Shown one piece after another: positions 22,061-32,619 of a stretch of 64,000 nucleotides of DNA. The stretch lies in the NCBI GenBank assembly GCA_037178625.1, contig CM074139.1:992001-1056000 (forward strand). The letters are read 5' to 3'. Below the pieces are notes generated by a model, which saw only the letters and a program-made list of their open reading frames with translations, did no database searches and was not told the DNA's origin. Source of the stretch: Skeletonema tropicum. Taxonomy: Eukaryota; Bacillariophyta; Thalassiosirophyceae; Thalassiosirales; Thalassiosiraceae. The position numbers were made by a program, and so were the translations under genes. How positions within the stretch are numbered: the stretch's first letter is position 1; each line of letters starts with the position of its first letter.

Positions 22061-22709
22061 ATCTTGAAACCCTCAACAATATCAGAAATGAACATGATAC
22101 TCTTACATTGTACAACAAGGCTCTCACTTCTAACGTCAATTACATCACCACTTTCACCAACATTAAGAAGGAATCCGAGAGTGGGTACTAACTCTGCCAA
22201 ATCATACTAACAGTCCTGTAGAATATTATTTCACCAAATGATTTACATCTCGCTCTAATTTCTTCCTACCTGTCTTCAATCGTTTCCACACGTTCACATT
22301 AAACCTCTTCATAGATAATCCCTCTCACATAAATCAATATTCTCCCAACCGTGTCTCAGTAATCACTACACAGCATTCGTAGAAGGCAATGTACAACCTT
22401 TATTACATAATTATTAAAGTGTTACATAACGTACTATTTGAATACTGCTATGTATATAAGTAGACACAATCAATATCGTAGTAGATAGCCGGTGCCTCCT
22501 CTCTTATTTAGAAAACCCGCGCAGCGGCTAGACGAGCGTCAGCGAGGCTAGTCAAAAATGAACCCTGTAAATGAAGCTGAAAATCTCTTGACAGAACGGG
22601 CCTAAAAACTACTAACAACGATGATAGCACGGACAGGAATGATAGCATTATTTTGTCCCTTGAATCAACCTTGAATCTTCATCTGTTCGTTCGAAGTAGT
22701 ATCGTGTAG
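22061..22709. other. Intergenic stretch after the minisatellite
   Basis: A 46-codon coding-like fragment runs on from the last repeat unit to a stop near 22193 (VDLETLNNIRNEHDTL...). It has no recognised domain and may be a relic of the element that carried the repeat. Bases 22550-22600 match 19681-19725 in reverse complement. Nothing else recognised. Confidence 0.35.
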
Positions 22710-25372
22710 CCTAAACATGGATCCTCCAGAGGTACTAGAGCACCACCACCCCAAACAAGAAGGCGTAGGCGTAGTCAACATTGCAGCACAGTTGAGCGGG
22801 TATTCATTTTTACAATCTGTTATGTAATATTATCCCTTTTCATATTGGAGCCCATCGCCCGTAATTCTGTGCCAAATGACAACAGCAACACTAATATTGA
22901 TCTACCACGTCAGGAGGAGAAACCAATGCCAAGAATGCCATTGAAATCCATGGATGATTTGAGCAGCATAAAAAATATTGAAGACAGTGAAAGCTTGGTT
23001 CAAAGAAATATTTCTGCACAAAATAATGTTGGTGTAGGCAGCCCCAAATTCTTCTGTGGCAATCATGAATGGAAAAAGTCCAGTATCAGTTGCGATGAAA
23101 GAGTTTTTTACTTGATGACTCGACATGATAAATCTCTTTTTGAAGCCAGGGAAGCATTGTTAGAACAAAACTGTGCATGCAGTGCATCTTCATCTGCAAC
23201 CATGAATAACGTTGTGAAAATGACAAGAACAATCTATGCAGCAGAAACAGTTCAACCTTCAACGGCATTGGCTCCATGGGATGCGTCTGAGGCCATTGGT
23301 GGGAGTGAACTGATCAAGGATGCCTGTCAGGAAGAAATTGAGCAGTCGCAATGCCATGGAAAGCTGCCTTTGTACAATTGTTTGATGGGATACAACATCC
23401 GCAGCAAAAAAACGATTGAATGGTTTTCTGACGAATGCAAAAGGGTGGTGAATCGTTGCAGCATGGAGCCAAGTTCTTACATGATATCAGGTATGAAATG
23501 TTCCAACATCATTGACGCTTTTCAGCAGTCCGCCTTGAATGATGTTCAAGCCCGACGACTTGAAAATTTACTGCAAACAGTTGATGACTCGTTTTCCAAA
23601 CGCAACATTCAATATTGGATGGCGGCAGTAGCTATCATCACAGCAGAGTTCCCTGGGATGATGACGTTGATATGTATGTGATGAAAGAAAATTTAACTTC
23701 TGCATTGGATGACTTAGTCAGTATTGGACTTGCTGTGAATACAGCAAATGGGCATACATTCAAAATTTACGACCCATCATTGCCTTCAATTAGCTCAAAA
23801 TACAAGCACTCCTACCTGTTCATCGACATCTTTCCCATTCATTGCAACAAAACTGCTTGTGAAGAGAGAGACCGTAAAGCGGCTGACATAATATACCCGA
23901 GAGACCTCATCTTTCCTTTGAAGCGGCGCCCCTTTGGCAGGAACTCTCTCTCCTTTCCAAATAAACTTTCAGACATAGTTGAAAACAGATATGGCCAGGA
24001 TGCCAAGGATCACTGCGTCAGGCCTGCTTATAATCACATCAAAGAACGCTTTCGTGGGCGCGAGCATCACATGGATGTGAGATGCAACGATTTACCATTA
24101 CCCCCACCTTTGGTTGTTTCTATCTCTTCTGCCGATGAGGCACCATTTCAAGGTAGACCTTTGGTAAGGCCATGGCTGGCGGACTTGCCGGATGTAACAG
24201 TAGAGCATCTTGTGGATAACCACACAAGGTTGTCCAGTGTAACTTTTTATGATGGGAACGAGATTCGACGAAGCTACGCCGATGGACTAATGAACGCAAA
24301 TGGGAAGATTACCTTTCATGTACCCTCAAAAGCATCTCATCCAACGCCCTTAGTTCCATTCCTGATTGAAGAACGAGAGTCTTATGCACGCAATGTCGCT
24401 TCACGATCGGCCAAGGATTTGAACCTCGAGGTAATGCAAATGCTGGATACTCCTGAGTTTGGGAATGACTTCGTGTCAGAGAGCGCATCAGATCGGTTGC
24501 CACGTCTAAAAATCGCAGAATGGAATGCAGAGCGAGGTACCAATTGGCATATTCTCCCTGACTTTATTCCCAGCGCAGACATCATTATTCTTAACGAGAT
24601 GGATTGGGGGATGGCCAGGTCTGGTAATAACCACACCATCAGATCAATGGCGAACTCTTTGCATATGAACTATGCATATGGTGTCGAGTTCCTCGAGCTG
24701 ACAAATGGCAATGCAGCAGAGATTAATGCCACAGTGGGGATGAAAAATTCAGCTGGCTACCACGGCAATGCGGTGCTCTCAAAATGGCGCATATCTGATG
24801 TGAGTATCGTGAGACTCCATCCGCTTTACGATCTTTTGTACCAAGAAAGGAAGGAAGGCATGGCAAAAGGAGAAAGGCGGCTTGGTGGGAGGATGGCTCT
24901 CTTTGCTACAACTCATATCGGGAGCGATACAATTTTGCTAGTATCAGTCCACTCCCACTCTGGTTCAAAAGGTCATTTATTCAAACAGGATGCAAAGCTG
25001 GTATGCGATGAAATTCAGCGAAGAAATGCAACCAATGTTCTACTTGGTGGAGATACTGGTCCACCATTCATAAACCCATTGGTATCAGATTGTGGGTTTT
25101 ATCCGCTTGAAAAGACAAACAAGAAGAATGGTAGGAGATTCCAACCAACGTGGAGGGTAGACTGTCCAAATGGTGAGGCACCTCGGGCCAGGTTTCAGAG
25201 AGGTGATTGGTTACTAGCAAGAGGAGCTGGGTTTTCTTCTTTAGGAGGAACAGATGATAACACCTCTCTCTCGGTGGTGTATCCGTTCATTATGAAGGAC
25301 AAGAAATATGAGTGTGTTTCAGACCACGCAATGATTGCAATGGAAACAGATTTTGTTCCTGGGATACAATGA
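22710..25372 (+). CDS. LicD/fukutin-type domain fused to EEP hydrolase domain, frame disrupted
   Basis: One gene in two frames. Frame 1 (to about 23618) starts with a basic stretch and a signal-anchor (FTICYVILSLFIL, nt ~22812-22850), which suggests a type II Golgi membrane protein. It ends in the middle of a LicD domain at QYW. Frame 2 continues with DGGSSYHHSRVPWDDDVDMYV, the LicD metal/nucleotide motif, and FIDIFPI. A single missing base near 23613-23620 would join them. Frame 1 has no ATG after the stop at 22707; the ATG at 22717 is in another frame and stops at 22826, so a second indel or an unseen 5' exon is possible. From nt ~24510 the protein is an endonuclease/exonuclease/phosphatase fold: IAEWNAERG, IILNEMDWGM, GYHGNAVLSKW, LLVSVHSHSG, LLGGDTG and CVSDHAMIAME. 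LicD proteins transfer phospho-sugar or phosphocholine groups; EEP domains cleave phosphodiesters. The fused function is unknown. Confidence 0.75.
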
Positions 25373-25452
25373 ATGAAAACTTGGGTTTGAGTACATACTT
25401 CTACATATTCGATATTTTAACATGTGTGAAAATCGTGCCCTAAAAAATCCTG

Positions 25453-27348
25453 TTAGAAAGGTTCTCCATTCAAAAATTGAGTGATCATAGTCAAAGCATG
25501 CTCAGGTTGATCGGTAGGCACCATGTGCCCGGCATCATAAACCTGCAAGAATGTAAGCCCTTTAGCAGACCGAGCCAATCCTGCACCATTGTTCCAGTCC
25601 TTCTCCTCGGCGGCATTGAACTCCTCCTTGTGACCCCACTCCAAATTCAGTGTCCACGCACGATTTCCAAGGTAGTTGCAAATGAAATCAACATCTCCGG
25701 CGTAGATAAGGGCGGGGATGCCATCATTCAGCAAATCAGCGACGAAGGGTGCAAAGTTCTTCATCTCATCCATTTGAAATTGTTCATAGACCCGGTCATT
25801 GCATGTTTTCCAAGTGGAGCTATGCTCATTAACATGAAGAGCCTTCTTGGTTGCATCGGAATTCATAAATTTCTCAATATGAGAGAAATCGTAACAGAGA
25901 GGATTGTCACCGCATGGCTTGCGGATGTCGTAGGGGTTGAGGCCCGTGTCATCAAAGGGGCCCATCAGTGCCTCGTCACAGTAAGTGAAAGCAGCCTGGC
26001 ATGCAAACTGGTCAATCATGCTGTCACCGCTGTTGCACTTGGCAATGCCCCTTGTACACATCGGCTCAGCCTTCTTCATTGATTCATACGTCGTCTCCAA
26101 AATGACCTTGATGTTGTGCGAGTTCTTGAACGCCATCTCAGAGTAGTACTGGTATTGCACTTCAGGATCACTGAGACCATTACCAACTGCTAATCCTGCG
26201 AGGTTCAATTTCTCAAGTCCCTCCTTCACGTTCTTATTACCCAACCAAATCCTGTGTGCAATGGCAGGGGCGTAGTGTCCTCCGTAACTCTCACCAACGA
26301 TGAACAGGGGAGAGTCCTTGTACTTCTTACCCTCATCGCTCTTGAAGAAGGCCTGCAAAAAGTAGTAGGCATCTTCACTAATCATTTCTTCGTTGGAATC
26401 ATTTCCCTGACCGTACGAGTATCCAACATCAGCAGGTTGATCCAACCAAAGAACATGTGCAGACTCCGTCCAACTGTAAGGGTTGACTTTTGTGCTTGCC
26501 CCATCCTCATTCACACTGCATGGACCGTTCTCTGAAAGAAGGGCGAGAGAAGATGAGCAGCCGGGACCACCAGTCAACCACACAACGAAGGGGACGTCTC
26601 TGTGTTTGTCTTGCTTCTTCGCGTCACTGTCAGGAATGAGACTCTTGCTTCGTTTTTCAAACATCCAAAAGAAAAGATGTTTGTCTGATTGAGTGTCATA
26701 CTTGCTGCCCTTGACTGTGATGTGAAGGGAGATCAACAGCAGTTAGAAAGAGGATTGTGATGATGAACAATACTGTCGCATGATAATACATGGAACGATG
26801 CAGTGTTTTAGAAACTCACCATTCATGTAACCAGCCAAACTCAACGGGCTCGACGCATCACAGAAATCACCAGCCACCTCATCAGTAGCCAAATTCAACT
26901 CTACACCTTCCATCAAGAAACTCTGCACCTTGGTTGCCTTCTCAGCAGTAGCCTGCCAAGATTTCTCTACATCCTCCACTGCTTCTTCCTCTAATTTTTC
27001 CGAAATGGATTCGGTATGAGCGATGGCATCCGATGATGAGAAGGCACACGTGTACACACGATCGGGCAACAAGTGTGCAGCTTGCTTAGAAAAGCATGAC
27101 GAGGGAACAGCTTCACATTCGCACCATACGCAATCTTCATTGGCAGCACAGGATGCATCGTCCTGTTGTTGACACATCGCGAGCATGTTCTGATCGATGT
27201 CATCGTGGGTACCGGTAACCTCTCCTTGTGGAATGGATGATTCGGCCCCGCGAAGTTGACTAACTTTCTTGTAGAATTCAGCCGTCTGCTGCTGGGCATG
27301 GGCGGTGCCCATGGTGAGGGCGGCTAGTGCCAGGGTGGATAGCTTCAT
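25453..27348 (-). CDS. Serine carboxypeptidase S10, copy A
   Basis: Two exons, 27348-26820 and 26714-25453 (intron GTGAGT...CACAG), giving 596 residues. Secreted or vacuolar peptidase removing C-terminal residues. Signal peptide MKLSTLALAALTMGTAHAQ; then a Cys-rich pro-region (CAANEDCVWCEC) not typical of yeast CPY; then the S10 domain with WLTGGPGCSSS (oxyanion region), nucleophile in GESYGGHYAP (Ser ~319), acid in YAGDVDFICNYLGN and His in DAGHMVP. A second copy lies inverted at 51976-53880 with the same intron position and phase and near-identical flanking 5' sequence for about 60-70 bases. The two differ mostly in two short patches of exon 2 (see findings). The start codon is 411 bases from the left edge of the retrotransposon. 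Confidence 0.95.
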
Positions 27349-27787
27349 GGTTGATGGGGTCACTACCTCCCCTACTTGCTATTATTATTTATATTCTGTT
27401 GACTTCGGTTCAGGTTCAGTGTTGTGTTTTTATATCAATCCGAAAGCATTCTACGCCATCAAGTACAAAACTTTGCGAGATGATCTCGCTTGCCCCTTCT
27501 GAGGCTAGATGTTTGCGCAGCTGGGTATTGCCGTGGACGGCGACGATTTCAAGTTGTAGTAGCAGTGGGAGAGGTGGTAAATAAGTAGGTGGTGTGTCCT
27601 CTAATGCTATTGCCTCATGCTCATGGTGAATTAAGTATTGTGGAAGATGGAAGACATTGAAGACATAAGAATGAAAAAAAATCGAAAAAACGAAAATGAG
27701 TTCTGTTTCCGAGGTTCCGGTTCCGAATTCTCGATTCTCCGTCTGGGGAGACAATAGGTAAATCGCAGGTAGCGGAGGAAGCAAACG

Positions 27788-29976
27788 CAGGGCACATAAA
27801 AGAATGGGCTGCGTATCGCAGACAGACCACTCATATCATCCCGTTTGTTCTTCTTCTATGTACGAGAGGTACAGTAGATTCGAAGTACGTACAGTTAGCT
27901 AGTAGCAAAATTCAAAATTCAAAATCGGTCGCATGTTGGAAGTCGGAAGGCTTGCCGCTTGCCGCACTCTCTTTTGTGCAAACATTTATGACAATGCCAA
28001 CGGCTCTTACACATCGAGCCAGCATCAAACACTGCACAAGTAATTCGCCGACGTCAATCCTGCCTGTGCGTCAATATGGCGGTCACACCCGAGCCGTCGA
28101 TATGTCCGATGGGGGTCTGGATGACAGAGGAAGATGTCATGGAACGTCATAACATCAATGCAAGAGTGATGAGAGTTTACAGAAACGAATCACCCCCGGG
28201 AAATATGCACTTTGAAACTGGTGTGAAAGTGGGTGCTTCTAATCCCTACAACCAGCACCGGTTTGTCTACATATCACCAGAGGGCACCAAAGCACACTAT
28301 GGTAACATAACGTTACTGATTTGGTCAAGAATGTGTCATTACTTTAGCAACAACACTATCCAAACTGATGCCGCCGCCGATGATAAAGACACCACCACCT
28401 TCCGTCAACATTTCGAAGTTTATACAACGTTGAAAGCAACTCCTGCCAATATCACTGCCGCTTTTGAGAAGGGAGTAATGAAGTGTTTGTGATCTTGAAC
28501 TAATAATTTGTTACTCTCTCATTGAAGGCACGAAAAGCAAGTGAAGCTGTCTCTTGAGTACTTCCATCGATTGTGTTCGAAGCAGCAAGAGCGGAGGAAA
28601 AGTGGCGACAAGAACTGGGAAGCACAATTCCTTGCTTCTGAGACATGGAAGAATCTGAGAATCACATGTCGTGGATTCTATTTGTACTGCCGCAGCGTCA
28701 TAGATTATGCCCGCAGACACACCAACATCAAATTCTATGCAGTGTCTCCTGCACATGCCAACTCCAATTGTGTGAGGGGCGATAGAGGAAGTGTACCAAA
28801 TTATTCTTCGGAAGATGATCCACTCTAGGTTTGCAGTTGTATTTCGTCGGTGGAAGGAACAACATTGTCAAAAGCATGACAAGTCTCTGCGATAAAATTT
28901 GAAAGCATGCGTGGACAAGAACAAGAAGAGCAAAGAGACCAAACAACCGGCAACCCCACATCCCGCAGGCGTTGAGAGGAAGCTAAGCAACGATACTAAG
29001 AGACCAGCAACACCGCATCCCGCTCCAGCAGGCGTCGACAAGAACAAGAAGAGCAGAGAGACCAAGCGAGAGGCAACCCCAAATCCCGCAGGGTCGAAGA
29101 CGAGCAACGATACGAAGAGACCAGCAGCACCACACCCCAATGCTCAAATTGATGTTAAAAGATTGAAAACAAGTTAGTGATTACAATAACACAAGTGGCA
29201 TTGCGTCATGTACACTCTTGAACTCACCCTCTCTCTAAGTATTATCTTGTGTTCAAAATTAGTTTTACGGAATACCCACTGCAATTAACACCCCCCCCCC
29301 CCTCTTCAAGGCACTAACGCAGATTCGCTACTCTCCAATACTAAGTAATGAAGAACCAGTCATTAGTTGTTGCTGGGATGCGTCAACATGGGCTGTACAA
29401 ATAATAATGATCCCAACACCCACACATTATTTTTGCACCATTACTTGTCACTGTAAACGGCCGCCATTAATAAATAACAAGCCTTGTCGAGCAGAATATT
29501 TCACCAATAGTGGATATTATTTTTGATGTCGGTTCGGCGGAGTTGTTCGGTGTTCGTCGACGGCGATGGTGTTGTCATTGACATGGTAGGAATATAATTG
29601 CATCATCCGACCAACTCGACGATGATGGTTATGTTCATAGTCATTTTCACAACAGACGATGCCCCATTAGGAAAATAAACGGCGGTTCGGAGATCCTATG
29701 CCATAATAGGGGAGGGGAATGTCGATTATTAGCCTAATAGAAGCATATTCATTGACCTCATTTTTACTAGTAGTCCACCATGGTGAAGGCATTTTGATGG
29801 ATTTTGAGAGGTGGGGGGCCTCATGGGTGATGTGATTGAAGAACAAACAACTTACTATTAGGGGATCACCCAAAACAGCCTTTCTTGCATTGCATATCTA
29901 GATTTTTCTTCTACCAAAATCAAATAGGGGATAACCTAATCAAATCGATACGCAGCCCATTCTTTTATGTGCCCTG
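27788..29976 (+). mobile_element. hAT-like DNA transposon, non-autonomous, with cargo gene
   Basis: 2,189 bases with perfect 31-base terminal inverted repeats (27788-27818 and 29946-29976) starting CAGGGCACATAAAAG, and an 8-base target duplication AGCAAACG (27780-27787 and 29977-29984). An 8-base duplication and CAGGG ends fit the hAT superfamily. The target lies in repeat A1 of the retrotransposon; repeat A2 has the same sequence uninterrupted with one AGCAAACG (38449-38456), an empty site in the same window. The element encodes no recognisable transposase. It contains the plus-strand gene at 28076-29177, a C-run at 29291-29302, and about 740 bases without features before the right end. Confidence 0.85.
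28076..29177 (+). CDS. Unknown spliced gene carried inside the hAT-like element
   Basis: First part: 28076-~28488, ATG then PEPSICPMGVWMTEEDV. A short intron of about 40 bases (donor near 28479-28489, acceptor ending 28527) restores the frame into 28528-28828 (KLSLEYFHRLCSKQQERRKSG). A third coding-like block, 28899-29177, is Lys-rich with repeated ETK-x-x-ATPHPAG segments and ends in NAQIDVKRLKTS; whether it is spliced on (possible donor at 28829) is unclear. No transposase domain, DDE triad, BED finger or hAT dimerisation region is visible, and I do not know the family. The basic Pro-Thr-Lys tail would suit a DNA- or RNA-associated protein, but that is only composition. The exon structure suggests a captured host gene. 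Confidence 0.5.
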
Positions 29977-29984
29977 AGCAAACG

Positions 29985-30336
29985 AGCCTGTCAATGGCTA
30001 CTTCCCTCTCTTTCTTCCCTATTCGCCTCGTCGCGCACTTTCAATACTATCGGGACTCCTTAGGATTGAGCCACTCAGTGAGAGAAAGACTTTCCCCTAC
30101 ACGTCATTGAGACATAGTCATTGAGACATAACGTTCGAACGAAGCACGGACAGAAAATGAAGTACGTGTTAATGAGATCTTGGCCCGCCAAGAATCGCTC
30201 GATCTCGCAAGGGCTCGAAAACCATCAGCCCGCCCACGGTCACTCATTTCTGCAGCATTTTGCTCCTTCAATAGCAACACATTGCATAGCAGAGATTCTC
30301 GAGCAATTCACGATTTCAGTAGCCATTGCAAACTTT
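29985..30336 (+). repeat. Retrotransposon split repeat A1 (main part)
   Basis: Direct repeat of 38457-38807, close to identical along its length, for example the stretch around CACTCATTTCTGCAGCATTT. Its first 28 bases lie on the other side of the hAT insertion at 27760-27787. An 85-codon open frame inside (from 30121) is also in A2 and is probably not a gene. Confidence 0.85.
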
Positions 30337-30583
30337 TTCGGTAAGAATTACAAGGATATCGGATTGATTGCTCGATAAGGGAAATTTCAGACGCTTTTGG
30401 GACGGTGTTGAGATCCCTTTGGTTGGTTAAATTTAAGAGGTATCGTGTCGGACGGATCATCCTCATTACCGACATTACAGGCCTCCTGCTGCCGAAACGA
30501 TGTTCTCTAGGATTGAATGATCAATAACGGGACAGTTTCATGGTGCATTGGTTAGCGTTGTGATCTGCCGCTATGCCGTTTTG

Positions 30584-30980
30584 GTGAGTGCTGCGACTGC
30601 CACTCTGCCCACCGAAGTTAGTGATGCAATTGCCGCTATGCTCAAAAGGTGACCTTAGTGAGTGTTGCGATTGCCGCTCTGCTGCCATTGGTTAGTATTG
30701 CAATTGCTGCTATGCCGGCACCGGTGAGTGCTGCGACTGCCACTCTGCCCACCGAAGTTAGTGATGCAATTGCCGCTATGCTCAAAAGGTGACCTTAGTG
30801 AGTGTTGCGATTGCCGCTCTGCTGCCATTGGTTAGTATTGCGATTGCTGCTATGCCGGCACCGGTGAGTGCTGCGACTGCCACTCTGCCCACCGAAGTTA
30901 GTGATGCAATTTGCTCAAAAGGTGACCTTAGTGAGTGTTGCGATTGCCGCTCTGCTGCCATTGATCGCAACAACATCATA
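30584..30980. repeat. 140-base minisatellite with four ~35-base subunits
   Basis: GTGAGTGCTGCGACTGCC starts at 30584, 30724 and 30864, an exact 140-base period; the third copy has a deletion. Each period contains four related subunits starting GTGAGTG or GTTAGT followed by (A/T)(T/C)TGC(A/G)A(T/C)TGC, so it is a higher-order repeat. One frame reads as repeated VS-x-A-x-A blocks. It lies in the 5' internal region of the retrotransposon. Confidence 0.85.
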
Positions 30981-31198
30981 GCATAGCAAGCAACTCGTTC
31001 GCTTGGTGGCGGCTTGATTTCGCGATGACAAAAGACATTCGTCTCGATACCGAAAGAATCCCATTTATTGACGAAACTCTGACGTAGTGTCATAGCGACG
31101 TCACTGAGTAACGCATCAGCAGATTGAATGTTCCTTGATCAATTTCAACTGTCAACACAGAAACTGACACTTTTCCCTCTTTTACTTACGAACTTTAA

Positions 31199-32589
31199 CC
31201 AGAAGATGCCCAGGGGATAATGAAAAAAATCACCAGCGATCACCATGGCGCACCTCGACCCCGTACGTGCCGACATCAACAACACTAGCTACACATAAAA
31301 TTAGACAGCCCAACTGCAGCAACTCTCTCTCCAATAGCCTTTCTATGAAGTGGTGTCCTCAGGTGGACATCGATCCACGCCATCGCTACTTATTATGACA
31401 CCAAAGTAGAGGTGCCGGAAAATTGCGCTTTGACATCGGTGTGATGATGCACTTCCAATATGGTCTTCAGATGAATAGTTGGAGCTGCTCTGCCACTGAA
31501 CTGGTTTGCAGACGCCATCTATATTCTATTAAGCGGCGATCGATCCCCTCTAGAGTGTGTCGGGGCGTTCTATGGCGCATGTAGTGGCATGGTGAATACA
31601 GTAGTTGAAAATTGATAATTTCCACAAAATACATCAAAAAGGAGAATGCATATATCTGACAGAAAATGAAATGAGAGGGTGCCAAAAGTCTGTGAGGTGA
31701 TGACTATAATATAACAATCAACGTGGTTGGTGTAGATATCTCTATTTCATTGCGGCTACGACATTATTGGACTGGTTGAAATGTAGCATATTTTGGTGGA
31801 AAATGAAGAGCCGAATGCAATCACATACACGAGTATTTGAAGTGATATTAAGTGTATTCATCCTGCAAGTTGGGGGCCTTTCACCACACAACACCAATAG
31901 CCATCTGTTGCGAGCATTATACAGTGGTTTCAGGGTATCATATGACTCCTAACAGCACCATTCCTACCCGATGGGATCAAAGCAACAGCGGATGATTTGA
32001 CCTACTACTCAATTATTACGTCTAATTTGTATGTAATCAATAAAACTGATAATAATAATCAATCATCATAGTATTCAGAAGGTGTCTGCAATGCACCATG
32101 GCTATTAAATAACCGAAATCTATTAAATATGAGTATGTCATGATGTTGCCCGGCATGTGCAGATTTTGTGTCTCTGGCGGTTAGAGCCATATACCATCAC
32201 AACGACGCCGATTCGGCCGCCACCGCTTACAGAATCGGAATCTACATAAAAAATGGGGTCAGGCACGTTGTTGTTTATGTTGATTTTGGGAATGTTGGCC
32301 CAATAGTAGCATGGTTTGCCGTCGGATTCGTCATAGAGGAGATGTTTTTTGTTAGTGTGTGATGCGTGATGGCCGAGCACCCCGGGCCGACGATGCCAGT
32401 GCTACTGAATTAGTACCCCCAATATCTTGGAGAATGGTCGGAATACCACCATGTCACGTTGCAGAGGCATTCTAAACTAACTAAATGGAAGGTTGGTGGT
32501 CTTTGAACCAAAAGAATCGACCTATTATTGACATAGTTACGTGGTAAAGACGCCACCCGGGGTGGATCCGGGGTGTGGGCATCTTCTGG
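31199..32589 (-). mobile_element. Copy 2 of the ~1.4-kb TTAA-flanked element
   Basis: 1,391 bases with 14-base perfect inverted ends CCAGAAGATGCCCA (31199-31212) and TGGGCATCTTCTGG (32576-32589), each preceded or followed by TTAA (31195-31198 and 32590-32593). TTAA duplication is the mark of piggyBac- and Kolobok-type elements; the ends do not clearly decide which. No transposase is encoded, so it is non-autonomous. It is related, in inverted orientation, to 9885-11250. A minus-strand open frame (32138-32380) matches the frame ending at 10345 in copy 1, with the shared block DSDSVSGG and VVVMVYGSN. It interrupts coding-like gag sequence that resumes at about 32620. Confidence 0.75.
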
Positions 32590-32619
32590 TTAAGTCGTTT
32601 ATATACAAAAAGCCGCCCT

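Noticed and set aside
22717..22826. ATG at 22717 as start of the LicD-EEP gene
   Set aside because: Its frame stops at 22826 and does not join the signal-anchor frame without a shift.
29291..29302. C-run as a structural boundary
   Set aside because: Simple homopolymer inside the hAT-like element; no paired feature.
27788..29976. hAT-like element as a CRISPR or integron-like structure
   Set aside because: Only two terminal repeats in inverted order with an 8-base duplication; no array or integrase.
30121..30378. 85-codon frame in repeat A1, also present in A2
   Set aside because: Lies in non-coding split repeats of the retrotransposon; no ATG-based conservation or domain.
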